38,235 nt of DNA from Microcaldota archaeon (GTDB lineage Archaea > Micrarchaeota > Micrarchaeia > Micrarchaeales > CABMGC01). The stretch's first letter is position 1; each line of letters begins with the position of its first letter. A model generated the notes under the pieces. It was not told the DNA's origin. It saw only the letters and a program-made list of their open reading frames with translations, and ran no database searches. Positions 14,927 through 22,666 of the stretch are shown here, in pieces. The translations under genes and the position numbers were made by a program. The stretch covers positions 1-38,235 of the forward strand of contig JAJZJQ010000013.1 in the NCBI GenBank assembly GCA_021851065.1, in the 5' to 3' direction.

Positions 14927-16128
14927 ATATGAATAAAGTCACATTACTGGGCTACAAAGACCATGGCAAATCCACACTGATAGGGAATCTCCTTATAATT
15001 ACAGGGTCTATATCTGAGCAAAGAATAGAAGAAGCCAGAGCCATGAGCCGGAAACTAGGCAGGCAATTCGAGCCCGGCTTCATACTGGACAGCTTCGAGG
15101 AGGAGCGCGAAGGCGGCCTTACAATAGATACAACAAGGGCACAGATTCTGTACAAGGGCCATGCATTCGAGTTCATCGATGTGCCTGGTCACGAGGAGCT
15201 CATTAAGAATATGATAAGCGGTGCGTCCAACGCAGACTTAGCAATACTCGTAGTATCAGCCAAGGGGGATGAAGGGATAAAGGATCAGACCCTCAGGCAC
15301 CTGTTCCTTGCAAAGATGCTTGGGATCAGAAGAATAATCGTAGCGGTAAACAAGATGGACAAAGTGGCCTACAAGAAGGAGAGCTTTGAGGCATTCAGTA
15401 ACCGCATATGCAAATTCCTTCTGGCAATAGGTTTCGATAGAGGCAGCATGTTCTTTGTGCCCATATCTGCATACAAGTCCGACAATCTTTCTTCGATATC
15501 GAAGAGGATGCCATGGTACAAGGGCAAGAGCCTTCTCGACCTGATGGCTAGCGTGGCAAAGGTTGGGAGGGGAAGCACTAACCCGAACCTCAGGATGTCA
15601 GTCCAAGGCACACTGCCTGACGGGATGTTAATCGGCAGGGTGCTTTGCGGCGAACTTAAGGAAGGCCAGAAGGTGCTGGTGATGCCGCAGAAGTCCAGCT
15701 ATAAGGTATCAAAGATATTCGTAAGGGGCGGGGCTGCAAAGGCGGCCAGGCAGGGCCAGAACGTAGCCGTTGAGCTTGACAATAAACTGGGCTTTAATCC
15801 AAGGGGTGCTGTCATATGCTCAGCGCACAATCCGATAATGCCGCAAAGCAGGCTAAGTGCCGTTATCTTCGCGGTACAGAAACCCGAAAATGACACCACA
15901 CTCAACTTCAACGGCATCCCGTTCGCCTGCAGGATACGCACAAACAAGGTCATCGACACCACGACTGGGAAGAGGACTGCAGGCACCCTCAGGCCGCTCG
16001 GCGCAGCAGAAGTCACAATAGAGCTAAAGGACGGAATAATAGCAGAGCCGTTCTTTGAGCTGCCTGAGCTTGGCAGGTTCGTCCTTTACAACAAGAACGA
16101 GTTCGCAGGAATAGGGATAATTACATGA
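14923..16128 (+). CDS. cysN: Sulfate adenylyltransferase subunit 1-like GTPase (CysN-like)
   Basis: CysN is the EF-1alpha-type GTPase that drives APS synthesis by CysD. The ATG at 14923 is chosen because it overlaps the previous stop as ATGA and has GGAG upstream; an in-frame ATG at 14905 is less likely. The 401-aa product carries G1 'GYKDHGKST', G2 Thr within 'EGGLTIDTT', G3 'DVPGHEELIKNM' and G4 'NKMD', followed by two beta-barrel domains (MLIGRVLCGELKEGQKVLVM). CysN is usually ~470 aa, so this is short. An elongation-factor-like GTPase of another function is the alternative, but the position next to cysD decides. The stop overlaps the next ATG (ATGA at 16125-16128), indicating translational coupling. 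Confidence 0.8.
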   Translation: MNMNKVTLLGYKDHGKSTLIGNLLIITGSISEQRIEEARAMSRKLGRQFEPGFILDSFEEEREGGLTIDTTRAQILYKGHAFEFIDVPGHEELIKNMISGASNADLAILVVSAKGDEGIKDQTLRHLFLAKMLGIRRIIVAVNKMDKVAYKKESFEAFSNRICKFLLAIGFDRGSMFFVPISAYKSDNLSSISKRMPWYKGKSLLDLMASVAKVGRGSTNPNLRMSVQGTLPDGMLIGRVLCGELKEGQKVLVMPQKSSYKVSKIFVRGGAAKAARQGQNVAVELDNKLGFNPRGAVICSAHNPIMPQSRLSAVIFAVQKPENDTTLNFNGIPFACRIRTNKVIDTTTGKRTAGTLRPLGAAEVTIELKDGIIAEPFFELPELGRFVLYNKNEFAGIGIIT

Positions 16129-17639
16129 AAAAGACCCGGAAGCTCTATATAATCGGTGTAGACTCGGCTCCAGTCTGGGTAATAAAAGAGCTAAACTCAA
16201 GGTTCAGGCTTGGCGGTTTTGCCAGGTTCATGGAGGACGGAGTGCTAATGGATCTTGAATCCACTCTTCCTCCAATAACCGCGGCGGCATGGCCTAGCAT
16301 ATACACCGGACTTGCTCCGGCCGAGCACGGGGTCATGAATTTCTTCACAGTCGACAGGAACTATACAAAGCAGCTTATGTTCTATGACCCCTACAAGCAC
16401 CCTCCGTTCTGGGAAGCTGTAGCTGATAGCGGCCTCAAATGCCTGATAGTGACTCCTGCAATGGTCACCGAGCCATCATCTAACCCAAATGTCGACATGG
16501 CCACCGGATTCCCGCTCAAGCCACAGTTCAGCTCAGAACACCTGAAAAGCATCGCAGGCAAGCTCGGCTTCTCAGGGGAACCGGAGATAGAGCAGGACCT
16601 GAAGAATAGCAAGATAACGCTCAAGGGCGCAATGAAGGCATACAAGCAGAGCATACGCGCGAGGGCAGAATTTAGCAAGAAAATGATGGGCCGCAACGAC
16701 TACGACCTGGTTTTTGTATGCTTCACAGAAATAGACCGCATGCAGCATTACACCCTTAGCCTGCCTGACTGGCAGCAGTACGTAGGCCCTCTGTACGCAG
16801 AGATCTCCAAATTTATCGAGTGGCTTGTATCAAAACGAGGCGATGCAAACACATCCTTCATGCTGGTGTCCGACCACGGCGCCCAGCCGATAAAAAAGAA
16901 ACTCCTGCTAAACAGCTGGCTTATAAGCAAGGGTTACGCAACGCTGGGAAGCAATTCAAATCTTGGCGGATCGATGATAGATGTGACTACCCAAGCAAGA
17001 TCCCAATCAGACTCGGAAGGGCTAAGGGACCAGAAATACAATGAGCAGCTGCAGCTTTCCTCAAAGCAGCCGTCAATACGCTTCATATGCGCAAGCGTCG
17101 TTGAGAATGATGAGGATTTCACAAGCAAGCGCTCCTTCGACATGAAGAATACCGGAGCGTTTGCATCACTCTCTAACAATCCAGTCAGCAATATATGGAT
17201 AAATGACAGGCGGTTCAGCGTGCCCAAAGTAAAGGGCACTAAGGCCAGGCTGGTAAGGGAGCTGACCGAAGAGCTTCTCGAGTTAAAGCAGGGCGAAGAG
17301 AAGGCAATATACAAAGTCCATTCAGGAAAATCCTATTATAATGGCACAAAACTGTTTATAGCCCCAGACCTGATTGTGGAAGCAAGAAAAGGCTACACTG
17401 TTGACGTGTTCAATCACTCCGAAGAGATATTCGGCGAACCTGAAGCCGCAAGGAGAGGGGACCACACAAGGCAGGGGGTATTCGGCTTCTATCCAGGGTC
17501 ATCGGCAGTCAAGCCAATCAATATCAGCGTGCTTGACATAGCGCATATGGTCCTTGATTATTACGGCTTAGGGGAAAAGAAAGGGAGCAAACCAAGAACC
17601 AAGGCATATAAAAAGAGAGGACAAAGCAATATTACTTAG
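16125..17639 (+). CDS. Alkaline-phosphatase-superfamily phosphodiesterase/pyrophosphatase-like enzyme
   Basis: A 504-aa member of the type I phosphodiesterase/nucleotide pyrophosphatase group. Metal ligand Asp13 is in 'YIIGVDSAP'. The predicted nucleophile Thr52 is in 'LPPITAAAWPSIYTG', followed by 'PAEHGVMNF'. Further ligands lie in 'FTEIDRMQHY', 'LVSDHGAQP' and the late His in 'RRGDHTRQGVFGF'. Known members cleave phosphodiester or pyrophosphate bonds of nucleotides or nucleotide sugars, and relatives cleave sulfate esters. Threonine rather than a formylglycine Cys/Ser motif argues against a classical sulfatase. In this operon it could act on APS, UDP-sulfoquinovose or a lipid-linked intermediate. 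No signal peptide is seen, so it is cytosolic. Its start overlaps cysN, so the two are coupled. Confidence 0.8.
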   Translation: MKKTRKLYIIGVDSAPVWVIKELNSRFRLGGFARFMEDGVLMDLESTLPPITAAAWPSIYTGLAPAEHGVMNFFTVDRNYTKQLMFYDPYKHPPFWEAVADSGLKCLIVTPAMVTEPSSNPNVDMATGFPLKPQFSSEHLKSIAGKLGFSGEPEIEQDLKNSKITLKGAMKAYKQSIRARAEFSKKMMGRNDYDLVFVCFTEIDRMQHYTLSLPDWQQYVGPLYAEISKFIEWLVSKRGDANTSFMLVSDHGAQPIKKKLLLNSWLISKGYATLGSNSNLGGSMIDVTTQARSQSDSEGLRDQKYNEQLQLSSKQPSIRFICASVVENDEDFTSKRSFDMKNTGAFASLSNNPVSNIWINDRRFSVPKVKGTKARLVRELTEELLELKQGEEKAIYKVHSGKSYYNGTKLFIAPDLIVEARKGYTVDVFNHSEEIFGEPEAARRGDHTRQGVFGFYPGSSAVKPINISVLDIAHMVLDYYGLGEKKGSKPRTKAYKKRGQSNIT

Positions 17640-17670
17640 CACGCTAATGATACTATAATAAGTGATTCGA

Positions 17671-18843
17671 ATGAAAGTAATGATACTTGGCGCAGACGGA
17701 TATCTAGGGTGGGCTCTCTCGCTCAGGCTAATGGCCAGAGGGCACGATGTAGTCGGTGTAGACAATTTTGCAACAAGAAAGTCGGTAGCTGAAGTAGGCT
17801 CTGACTCAGCAATACCCATACTCGGGATGGAAGACAGGATAAAAGCTGCAAAGGACATACACGGATTCAAGATGCGTTTCCACGAAGGCGATGTGACCCG
17901 CTACGAATTTATCCACAAGGCTCTCAAGGAAGAGAAGCCTGACACTGTGGTTCATTTCGCAGAGCAAAGGTCAGCTCCGTATTCTATGATAAACGCGCAG
18001 CATGCAGCATACACTATGCAGAACAACATAGTTGGCACGATAAATCTCATATATGCAATGATGGATGTCAATCCCTCCATGCATGTGGTGAAGATGGCTA
18101 CCATGGGCGAATACGGCACACCAAATTTCGACATACCTGAGTCGGCGTTCGTCGAAGTGGAGATAAACGGAAAGAAGGACAGGATCACAACGCCCAAGTT
18201 TGCAGGGTCATGGTACCACTGGACAAAGGTCCACGACACCAACAACCTGCTTCTTGCAAACAAGATATGGAAAACAACAGTAACCAATATTTTCCAGGGT
18301 CCGGTATACGGCACCCGCACAAAGGAAATAACTGATGAAAAACTGCATACAAGGTGCGACTTTGATGAAGTCTGGGGCACTGTTGTTAACCGGTTCGCAG
18401 TGGAAGCCGTACTGGGCATACCTCTCACAGCATACGGCGCTGGCGGTCAGATAAGGGGATATCTCTCGCTTGAGGACAGCGTCGATGCGTTAAGCCTGCT
18501 TATCGAGAATCCCGCGCAGAAGGGGGAACACAGGACTGTAAACCAGTTCGTAGAGCTTCTTAGCATAAACGAGATCGCAGAGATAGTCAAGAAGGCAGCA
18601 AAAAAAGAAGGCATTGACGCAAAGATAGATCACATTGAAAATCCCAGGGTGGAAGCAGACAAGCACTACTACAATCCTGAGGTAAAGGTGCTTCCAGGAC
18701 TGGGATTCAGGCCCAAACTCAAGATGTCCGATCTCGCTGCTCAGCTGATAGCGGATCTATTGCCTTACAAGGCAAGGATAGAGAAGTTCAGGGACAGGAT
18801 AATGCCCCACACACGATGGACAAGGACGGAAAATGCAAGATAA
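17671..18843 (+). CDS. sqdB: UDP-sulfoquinovose synthase (SqdB/SQD1/Agl3 family)
   Basis: SqdB converts UDP-glucose and sulfite to UDP-sulfoquinovose. The 390-aa product is a close match to the family. The NAD-binding 'MILGADGYLGWALSLRLM' comes first, then the diagnostic 'VVHFAEQRSAPYSMI' and 'ATMGEYGTPNFDIPE' (catalytic Thr134). Next are the Y-x3-K pair in 'WYHWTKVHD' (Tyr172, Lys176), 'NIFQGPVYGTRTKE', and 'GAGGQIRGYLSLEDSVDAL'. The C-terminal 'NPRVEADKHYYNP' is also typical. The ATG at 17671 is preferred over a GTG at 17662 because it begins the nucleotide-binding fold. In bacteria and plants the product feeds sulfolipid. In Sulfolobus the homologue Agl3 supplies sulfoquinovose for S-layer N-glycans, the likelier role here given the surface proteins in this window. 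It is the last gene of the operon. Confidence 0.95.
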   Translation: MKVMILGADGYLGWALSLRLMARGHDVVGVDNFATRKSVAEVGSDSAIPILGMEDRIKAAKDIHGFKMRFHEGDVTRYEFIHKALKEEKPDTVVHFAEQRSAPYSMINAQHAAYTMQNNIVGTINLIYAMMDVNPSMHVVKMATMGEYGTPNFDIPESAFVEVEINGKKDRITTPKFAGSWYHWTKVHDTNNLLLANKIWKTTVTNIFQGPVYGTRTKEITDEKLHTRCDFDEVWGTVVNRFAVEAVLGIPLTAYGAGGQIRGYLSLEDSVDALSLLIENPAQKGEHRTVNQFVELLSINEIAEIVKKAAKKEGIDAKIDHIENPRVEADKHYYNPEVKVLPGLGFRPKLKMSDLAAQLIADLLPYKARIEKFRDRIMPHTRWTRTENAR

Positions 18844-18853
18844 GCGGCTGGTT

Positions 18854-18943
18854 AGAATCCCGCGCAGTCCGATTCTACTGCTCTGTAGATGGATGTGTAG
18901 TTCCTAGGGCTTGCATCCATGAACTGGGGTTAGCTGTTCATGG
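18854..18943. other. Chain of overlapping hairpins after sqdB
   Basis: The 219-bp gap between sqdB and the orphan gene has no coding potential that I can see but holds consecutive perfect stems. They are AGAATC/GATTCT (18854-18876), TCTAC/GTAGA (18874-18889), ATGGATG/CATCCAT (18889-18920) and CCATGAAC/GTTCATGG (18917-18943). Neighbouring stems share bases, so they are mutually exclusive. A T-rich stretch (18989-19012) follows on the plus strand and could end sqdB transcription. Confidence 0.45.
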
Positions 18944-19062
18944 TCTTTGGTGGCAGTGGTTATCCGCCTTAACCTAGGCAGAATAAGATAACGTCTTACT
19001 CTTTTATTCTTAACGCTTCTACCAGCAATCCTTGTCTGCGGAAGGCTCCCAGTTCCAAGGGC

Positions 19063-19641
19063 TTAAGCAACCTTTGATAGTTCCTGGGCGGATCCCCTCA
19101 GAAGTGCTGTAAGTTGTTCCGTTGTAACTCCAGTAAGTTTAATGCCTTCCTCTGCTGGAGCAACCTCAATTTTCGGCGTGCCCACTTCGTGGGCGTCCTT
19201 AACCCCAACCACCACCCGAGCAGCATTGTCAGGCGAGTTGCCCGCATAGAGGTAGAAACGCCTCATGTCGATACGGGCGCCGTTGTCCGTATGCACGAAG
19301 AGCGACAACGGCTGGTTTCCTTTGTAAACACGAACTGTCTTCTCTATGTCACCTTTTCCTTGGGTAAGTTCTCCTTTCCCATTGAATGTGTAGTGTCCTG
19401 ATAGTGCAGATCCTTTTCCGTCCAGATAAAACCGCTTGCCCTTTAGCTGCTCCTTAAGTTCGGGGTTCTGGTCTATCTTTACAAGTGCCTCTTGATAAGT
19501 AAGTGCCCTAAAACCATTCTGTTTAAGCAATGCCACTGAAGTCTTCTGGTTCGCCTCAGTGTGAGCCAGGAATACGCCTGTTGTATTAACCTCCCTAAAC
19601 TCGACTTGCATTGCTTGTCTCGCCGTTGTCCTAACTGTCAT
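19063..19641 (-). CDS. Orphan 192-aa protein, unknown family
   Basis: Function not recognised. The product starts MTVRTTARQAMQVEFREVN and contains 'LLKQNGFRALTYQEALVKID' and 'KRFYLDGKGSALSGHYTFNG', a likely all-beta middle. It ends with a helical 'TTEQLTALLRGSAQELSKVA'. There is no signal peptide, membrane helix or Cys. A TATA box (CCATTTATATATGG on the minus strand, centre ~32 bp before the ATG) gives it a clear leaderless-type promoter, so it is likely expressed. It stands alone between two noncoding regions (219 and 457 bp) that are unusual in this compact genome. It also uses codons such as CGG, GGT and CAA more than its neighbours. It may be a recently acquired gene. Confidence 0.65.
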   Translation of the reverse strand: MTVRTTARQAMQVEFREVNTTGVFLAHTEANQKTSVALLKQNGFRALTYQEALVKIDQNPELKEQLKGKRFYLDGKGSALSGHYTFNGKGELTQGKGDIEKTVRVYKGNQPLSLFVHTDNGARIDMRRFYLYAGNSPDNAARVVVGVKDAHEVGTPKIEVAPAEEGIKLTGVTTEQLTALLRGSAQELSKVA

Positions 19642-19666
19642 AATAACACAATATAATTTCCTTTTT

Positions 19667-19680
19667 CCATATATAAATGG
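19667..19680 (-). promoter_or_regulatory. TATA box of the orphan 192-aa gene
   Basis: The minus-strand CCATTTATATATGG is centred ~32 bp before the ATG at 19641. The block is itself nearly palindromic. Confidence 0.6.
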
Positions 19681-20098
19681 TTTGTCTTTGGTCTTGCGAA
19701 AGGTCTATAAATAGTTATGGTCATCGTTCAGTTTACCTTCTTCCGTATTCGCTTAACACTTCGTAGCATATTGTTAAGGAAGGCAAGAAAGGAAGTATGG
19801 GTGGCTCATGCAACAATAAAGATCGGGATATGCTGGGCGGTAAAACCAACTCCGTGCAACTGCGCTAGGTACGAAGAAGGGTTATTCTAAGAGTCCTGCG
19901 CACATTTAACGCACACGCTACGAATTACAGGCAACTCGGCAAGTAGTAATACGCATGGCAAGAAGAAGCGTTTATAACGCAACGTGGGCGCACTCCTTTA
20001 CAGCTATAAAGCTGCATAAAGCTACAATATATTAAATAAAGCGGATGGGACTGCACAAAAAGCTGCAGGGACGCCGAGTCCACTACCAAGCGCATGGG
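19681..20098. other. Long noncoding stretch with an unassigned plus-strand promoter
   Basis: No gene is supported here. A good TATA element (TCTATAAATAG, 19704-19714) with a purine-rich upstream element points rightward and would start a transcript near 19735. Soon after comes a perfect hairpin CTTAACA/TGTTAAG (19752-19778). A 21-codon frame at 19797 is too short to trust. Further right, A/T-rich runs (20021-20041) and a CTGCA/TGCAG hairpin (20050-20067) lie just past the end of the minus-strand galU-like gene. A small noncoding RNA is possible. Confidence 0.4.
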
Positions 20099-20872
20099 TT
20101 ACAGCTTCTCGTAAGAATACTCCAGAGCCTTATGGTAGCTCTCAGTGTCACCTACATTAAGCCATCTCTCCTTTTCTAGGAGTATGCCATACACTCTTCC
20201 GCCATTCTTAATTATCCTATCTATTCCCGGGGTCAGCTCGAATTCACCTGACTGCTCCGACTCCCTTAGCGACCCGAAGATCCGGTGAGAGAACAGGTAT
20301 ACTGCAGAAAGCATCATGTCAGACTTAGGGTTTTTGGGCTTCTCCTCGGCCCCAGTTATCTTAAACACCTTGTGGCCCATGTAGTCCGAATCCTGCTCTG
20401 CCGTAACTATTCCGTATCTCTTCGGATTGTCGGTCTTCCTTAGCAGCAGAACAGCATCAGCATCCTTCTCAGCGAACAATCCTGCAGCCTCGTTGTAACC
20501 GCCGGTAAGAACGCCGTCGTCAGCATGCACGAACACAGGTCCCTGCGAGGCGAAATCCTCTCCTCTTAGCACTGCATCGCCAAATCCCTTCGGTTCGTTC
20601 TGGAACACAAAAGTAACTCCCATGTCAAATAAGTAATCCATAAGCAGTGACTTATGTTTGCCTACAACAAAGCAGAATTTAGAGACTCCGGCCATAGAGA
20701 GGGATTCTATTATGAACTCCGCTACGGGCACCATTATCCTCAAATCCCCTTCCTTCTTGAATAAAGGCAGCAGCGCCTTGGGGAGCACCCTGGTCACTCT
20801 CTTCATCCTGCTTCCCTGCCCTGCTGATGTTATTATTGCTTTTGTTATCTTACCAGAGATGGAATCACTCAC
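20099..20872 (-). CDS. galU: Sugar-1-phosphate nucleotidyltransferase, GalU-like
   Basis: Probably UTP-glucose-1-phosphate uridylyltransferase, which makes UDP-glucose, the substrate of SqdB. The 257-aa product has the nucleotide-binding signature 'AGQGSRMKRVTRVLPKALLP', the uridine-pocket-like 'EPKGFGDAVLRG' and the metal Asp in 'FVHADDGVLTGG'. It also has the sugar-binding 'EKPKNPKSDMMLSAVYLF' and 'ERWLNVGDTESYHKA'. The layout resembles GalU more than RmlA, but donor nucleotide and sugar cannot be fixed by eye. The start is GTG at 20872, 27 bp after a TATA-like block shared with the divergent GT4 gene. It is ~260 residues against ~290 for bacterial GalU. Confidence 0.75.
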   Translation of the reverse strand: MSDSISGKITKAIITSAGQGSRMKRVTRVLPKALLPLFKKEGDLRIMVPVAEFIIESLSMAGVSKFCFVVGKHKSLLMDYLFDMGVTFVFQNEPKGFGDAVLRGEDFASQGPVFVHADDGVLTGGYNEAAGLFAEKDADAVLLLRKTDNPKRYGIVTAEQDSDYMGHKVFKITGAEEKPKNPKSDMMLSAVYLFSHRIFGSLRESEQSGEFELTPGIDRIIKNGGRVYGILLEKERWLNVGDTESYHKALEYSYEKL

Positions 20873-20892
20873 GATAAGTAGGGTAATTAAGC

Positions 20893-20905
20893 TTTAATAT
20901 ATAAT
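20893..20905. promoter_or_regulatory. Shared A/T block, divergent promoter of galU-like and GT4 genes
   Basis: TTTAATATATAAT lies 27 bp before the GTG of the minus-strand gene at 20872. On the plus strand it overlaps the first ATG (20904) of the GT4 frame, arguing that the true GT4 start is downstream at 20919. Confidence 0.5.
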
Positions 20906-20918
20906 GTTACTCGGTCAG

Positions 20919-21998
20919 ATGACAAGAATCCTTCTGATGGAGACAGGCTCATTCAAGGTCATAGGAGGGGCTGCCAAGGAGACATACGCGCTCTACAAGC
21001 GCCTTACTAGGGACAGCTACCATATCGACCTTCTGGGCGCATACAAGAAAATTGACAGCAATGCAGTCACTGTGGATGTGGGCAGTGCAATGGAAAGGGA
21101 CTATGACATAGTATGGATGAATTCCATAAGAGACGTGCCAATAGCAGACAGATACAGAAGGTCCCACAGCAAATCAAAGTTCATCTTCGTTGACAGGGGG
21201 AATATAATATCCAACTTCATCGGCGAGGGCATAAAGGCCCTGCATCCAAAGTCCGTGGCCAGGAGGCTTCTTGCAAACAGCCTTAGAGGGTGGCTAGACT
21301 GCTACGTAGCCATATCGATCGAGCAACTGCCTGCTGCAAGGAGTTTCTTCTCGAGCAGAACGGCAATAAAGTACATACCAATAGCGCCCCACGAGGAATA
21401 CAGGGTGCTAAGGATGCACAAGGCTTTTTCCGGAGGCATATCCGTATCAAGACTGGACGAGAGGCAGAAGAGGATAAGTTTTATGATAAAAGGCATTGTC
21501 CGGCTCAGGCATCTCTACCCTGAGATAGGTAATAAGAGGGTTCTCAAGATAGTTGGTACCGGGGTGGATGATGGAAGGTATAAATCCCTGGCACAGTCAC
21601 TTGGCGTATCAAAGAACATATCTTTCGAGGGATTCAAAACAGGCGATGAGCTCATACGCCAGTATAATGACGCAGGATTCTTCGTTTCCACATCGATCTG
21701 GGAGAGCTTTGGCAGATCTCTGCTAGAGGCCATGGCCTGCGGGCTGCCTGCACTGATAAACAATGATATAAACACTGTGGTGTCAGAGAAGCCGAAAAGG
21801 TCTCTTGTGAGAAATGGACTCAATGGCATGATCTACGACTCCTGCGATATAGATGATTTCGCAAAGAAGTTCCACATGCTCTATTCGAATGAGAGGCTAA
21901 GGAGGAAGATGTCCTCAAACGCGCTCTCGTTCATAAGCGGATTTAGCTTCAGCAAGGTGGTCCGCGACTATGAAAAACTGCTGGACAGCATGGCGTGA
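20919..21998 (+). CDS. GT4-family (GT-B fold) glycosyltransferase
   Basis: A retaining glycosyltransferase using a nucleotide sugar, ~359 aa, soluble or peripheral. The C-terminal donor-binding domain is clear: 'GGISVSRLDERQKRISFMIKG', 'VLKIVGTGVDDGRYKSLAQS', 'ISFEGFKTGDELIRQYNDAG', and the E-x7-E motif in 'SIWESFGRSLLEAMACGLP'. The N-terminal acceptor domain starts with 'ILLMETGSFKVIGGAAKETY', containing the glycine loop. The ATG at 20919 is preferred to 20904 because the latter lies inside the promoter A/T block. It is divergent from the GalU-like gene and a natural candidate to use UDP-glucose or UDP-sulfoquinovose. The endonuclease III gene follows with overlap or near-overlap. Confidence 0.8.
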   Translation: MTRILLMETGSFKVIGGAAKETYALYKRLTRDSYHIDLLGAYKKIDSNAVTVDVGSAMERDYDIVWMNSIRDVPIADRYRRSHSKSKFIFVDRGNIISNFIGEGIKALHPKSVARRLLANSLRGWLDCYVAISIEQLPAARSFFSSRTAIKYIPIAPHEEYRVLRMHKAFSGGISVSRLDERQKRISFMIKGIVRLRHLYPEIGNKRVLKIVGTGVDDGRYKSLAQSLGVSKNISFEGFKTGDELIRQYNDAGFFVSTSIWESFGRSLLEAMACGLPALINNDINTVVSEKPKRSLVRNGLNGMIYDSCDIDDFAKKFHMLYSNERLRRKMSSNALSFISGFSFSKVVRDYEKLLDSMA

Positions 21999-22003
21999 CC
22001 ATC

Positions 22004-22666
22004 ATGAATGAAGCCAGGTACATTGATGTCATAATGCGCAGGCTCTCCAAGCGATACGGCCAGCATCCGCGCACGCAGCTTGACTACAGGGGCCCCACAG
22101 AACTGTTTGTCGCAGTATTCCTGTCTCCACAGTGCACCGATATCCAGGTGAACAAGGTCACTAAAGCACTGTTTAGGAAATTCAAGACGTTCGATGATTA
22201 TTCGGATGCCGACATCACTGCATTGCAAAGATGCCTAAAAGGCCTGAACTACTATAAGACCAAGGCACGCAACCTCAAGCGCTCCTCAAGGATGGTGACC
22301 GAAAGATTCGGCGGAGAAATACCCCGCACCATAAGCGAGCTCACGGAGCTGCCAGGGGTTGGCAGGAAGGTTGCAAACGTAATACTCAACGAATGGTATG
22401 GCATAAACGAAGGGATAGCGGTTGATACGCATTGCGGCAGGGTCGCAGTTAGGCTGGGCCTGTCCCGGCACTCAAAGAAGCCAGAGCGCATAGAGCTAGA
22501 CCTGCTAAGCAAGATCCCAAAGAAGGAGTGGGGCAGAACGTCAAATCTCTTCATAGAGCTTGGCAGGGACGCCTGCAGGGCGCGCATGCCGCAGTGCTAC
22601 AGATGCACGCTCAGGAATATATGTCCAAGCAGCAATATTGCTTCAAAGGCAAGTAAGCCTGCGTAA
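22004..22666 (+). CDS. nth: Endonuclease III (DNA glycosylase/AP lyase)
   Basis: Removes oxidised pyrimidines and cleaves the abasic site in base excision repair. The 220-aa product has the helix-hairpin-helix 'LPGVGRKVANVIL' with the catalytic Lys, and the catalytic Asp in 'AVDTHCGRVAVRLGL'. The C-terminal 4Fe-4S cluster motif is C-x6-C-x2-C-x5-C in 'CRARMPQCYRCTLRNIC'. Length and order match the family. The ATG at 22004 gives the usual N-terminus (MNEARYIDVIMRRLSKRYG). A GTG at 21995 overlapping the preceding stop as GTGA is the alternative and would be translationally coupled. The 3' end overlaps the convergent HAD gene by 24 bp. Confidence 0.95.
   Translation: MNEARYIDVIMRRLSKRYGQHPRTQLDYRGPTELFVAVFLSPQCTDIQVNKVTKALFRKFKTFDDYSDADITALQRCLKGLNYYKTKARNLKRSSRMVTERFGGEIPRTISELTELPGVGRKVANVILNEWYGINEGIAVDTHCGRVAVRLGLSRHSKKPERIELDLLSKIPKKEWGRTSNLFIELGRDACRARMPQCYRCTLRNICPSSNIASKASKPA

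Noticed and set aside
16125-17639. Classical sulfatase
   Set aside because: The nucleophile region has Thr and lacks the C/S-x-P-x-R formylglycine motif.
18851-18862. T-loop-like GGTTAGAATCC as a tRNA remnant
   Set aside because: Flanks do not form a T stem or acceptor stem.
19797-19868. 21-codon frame MGGSCNNKDRDML...
   Set aside because: Too short, no clear ribosome site and no conservation evidence.
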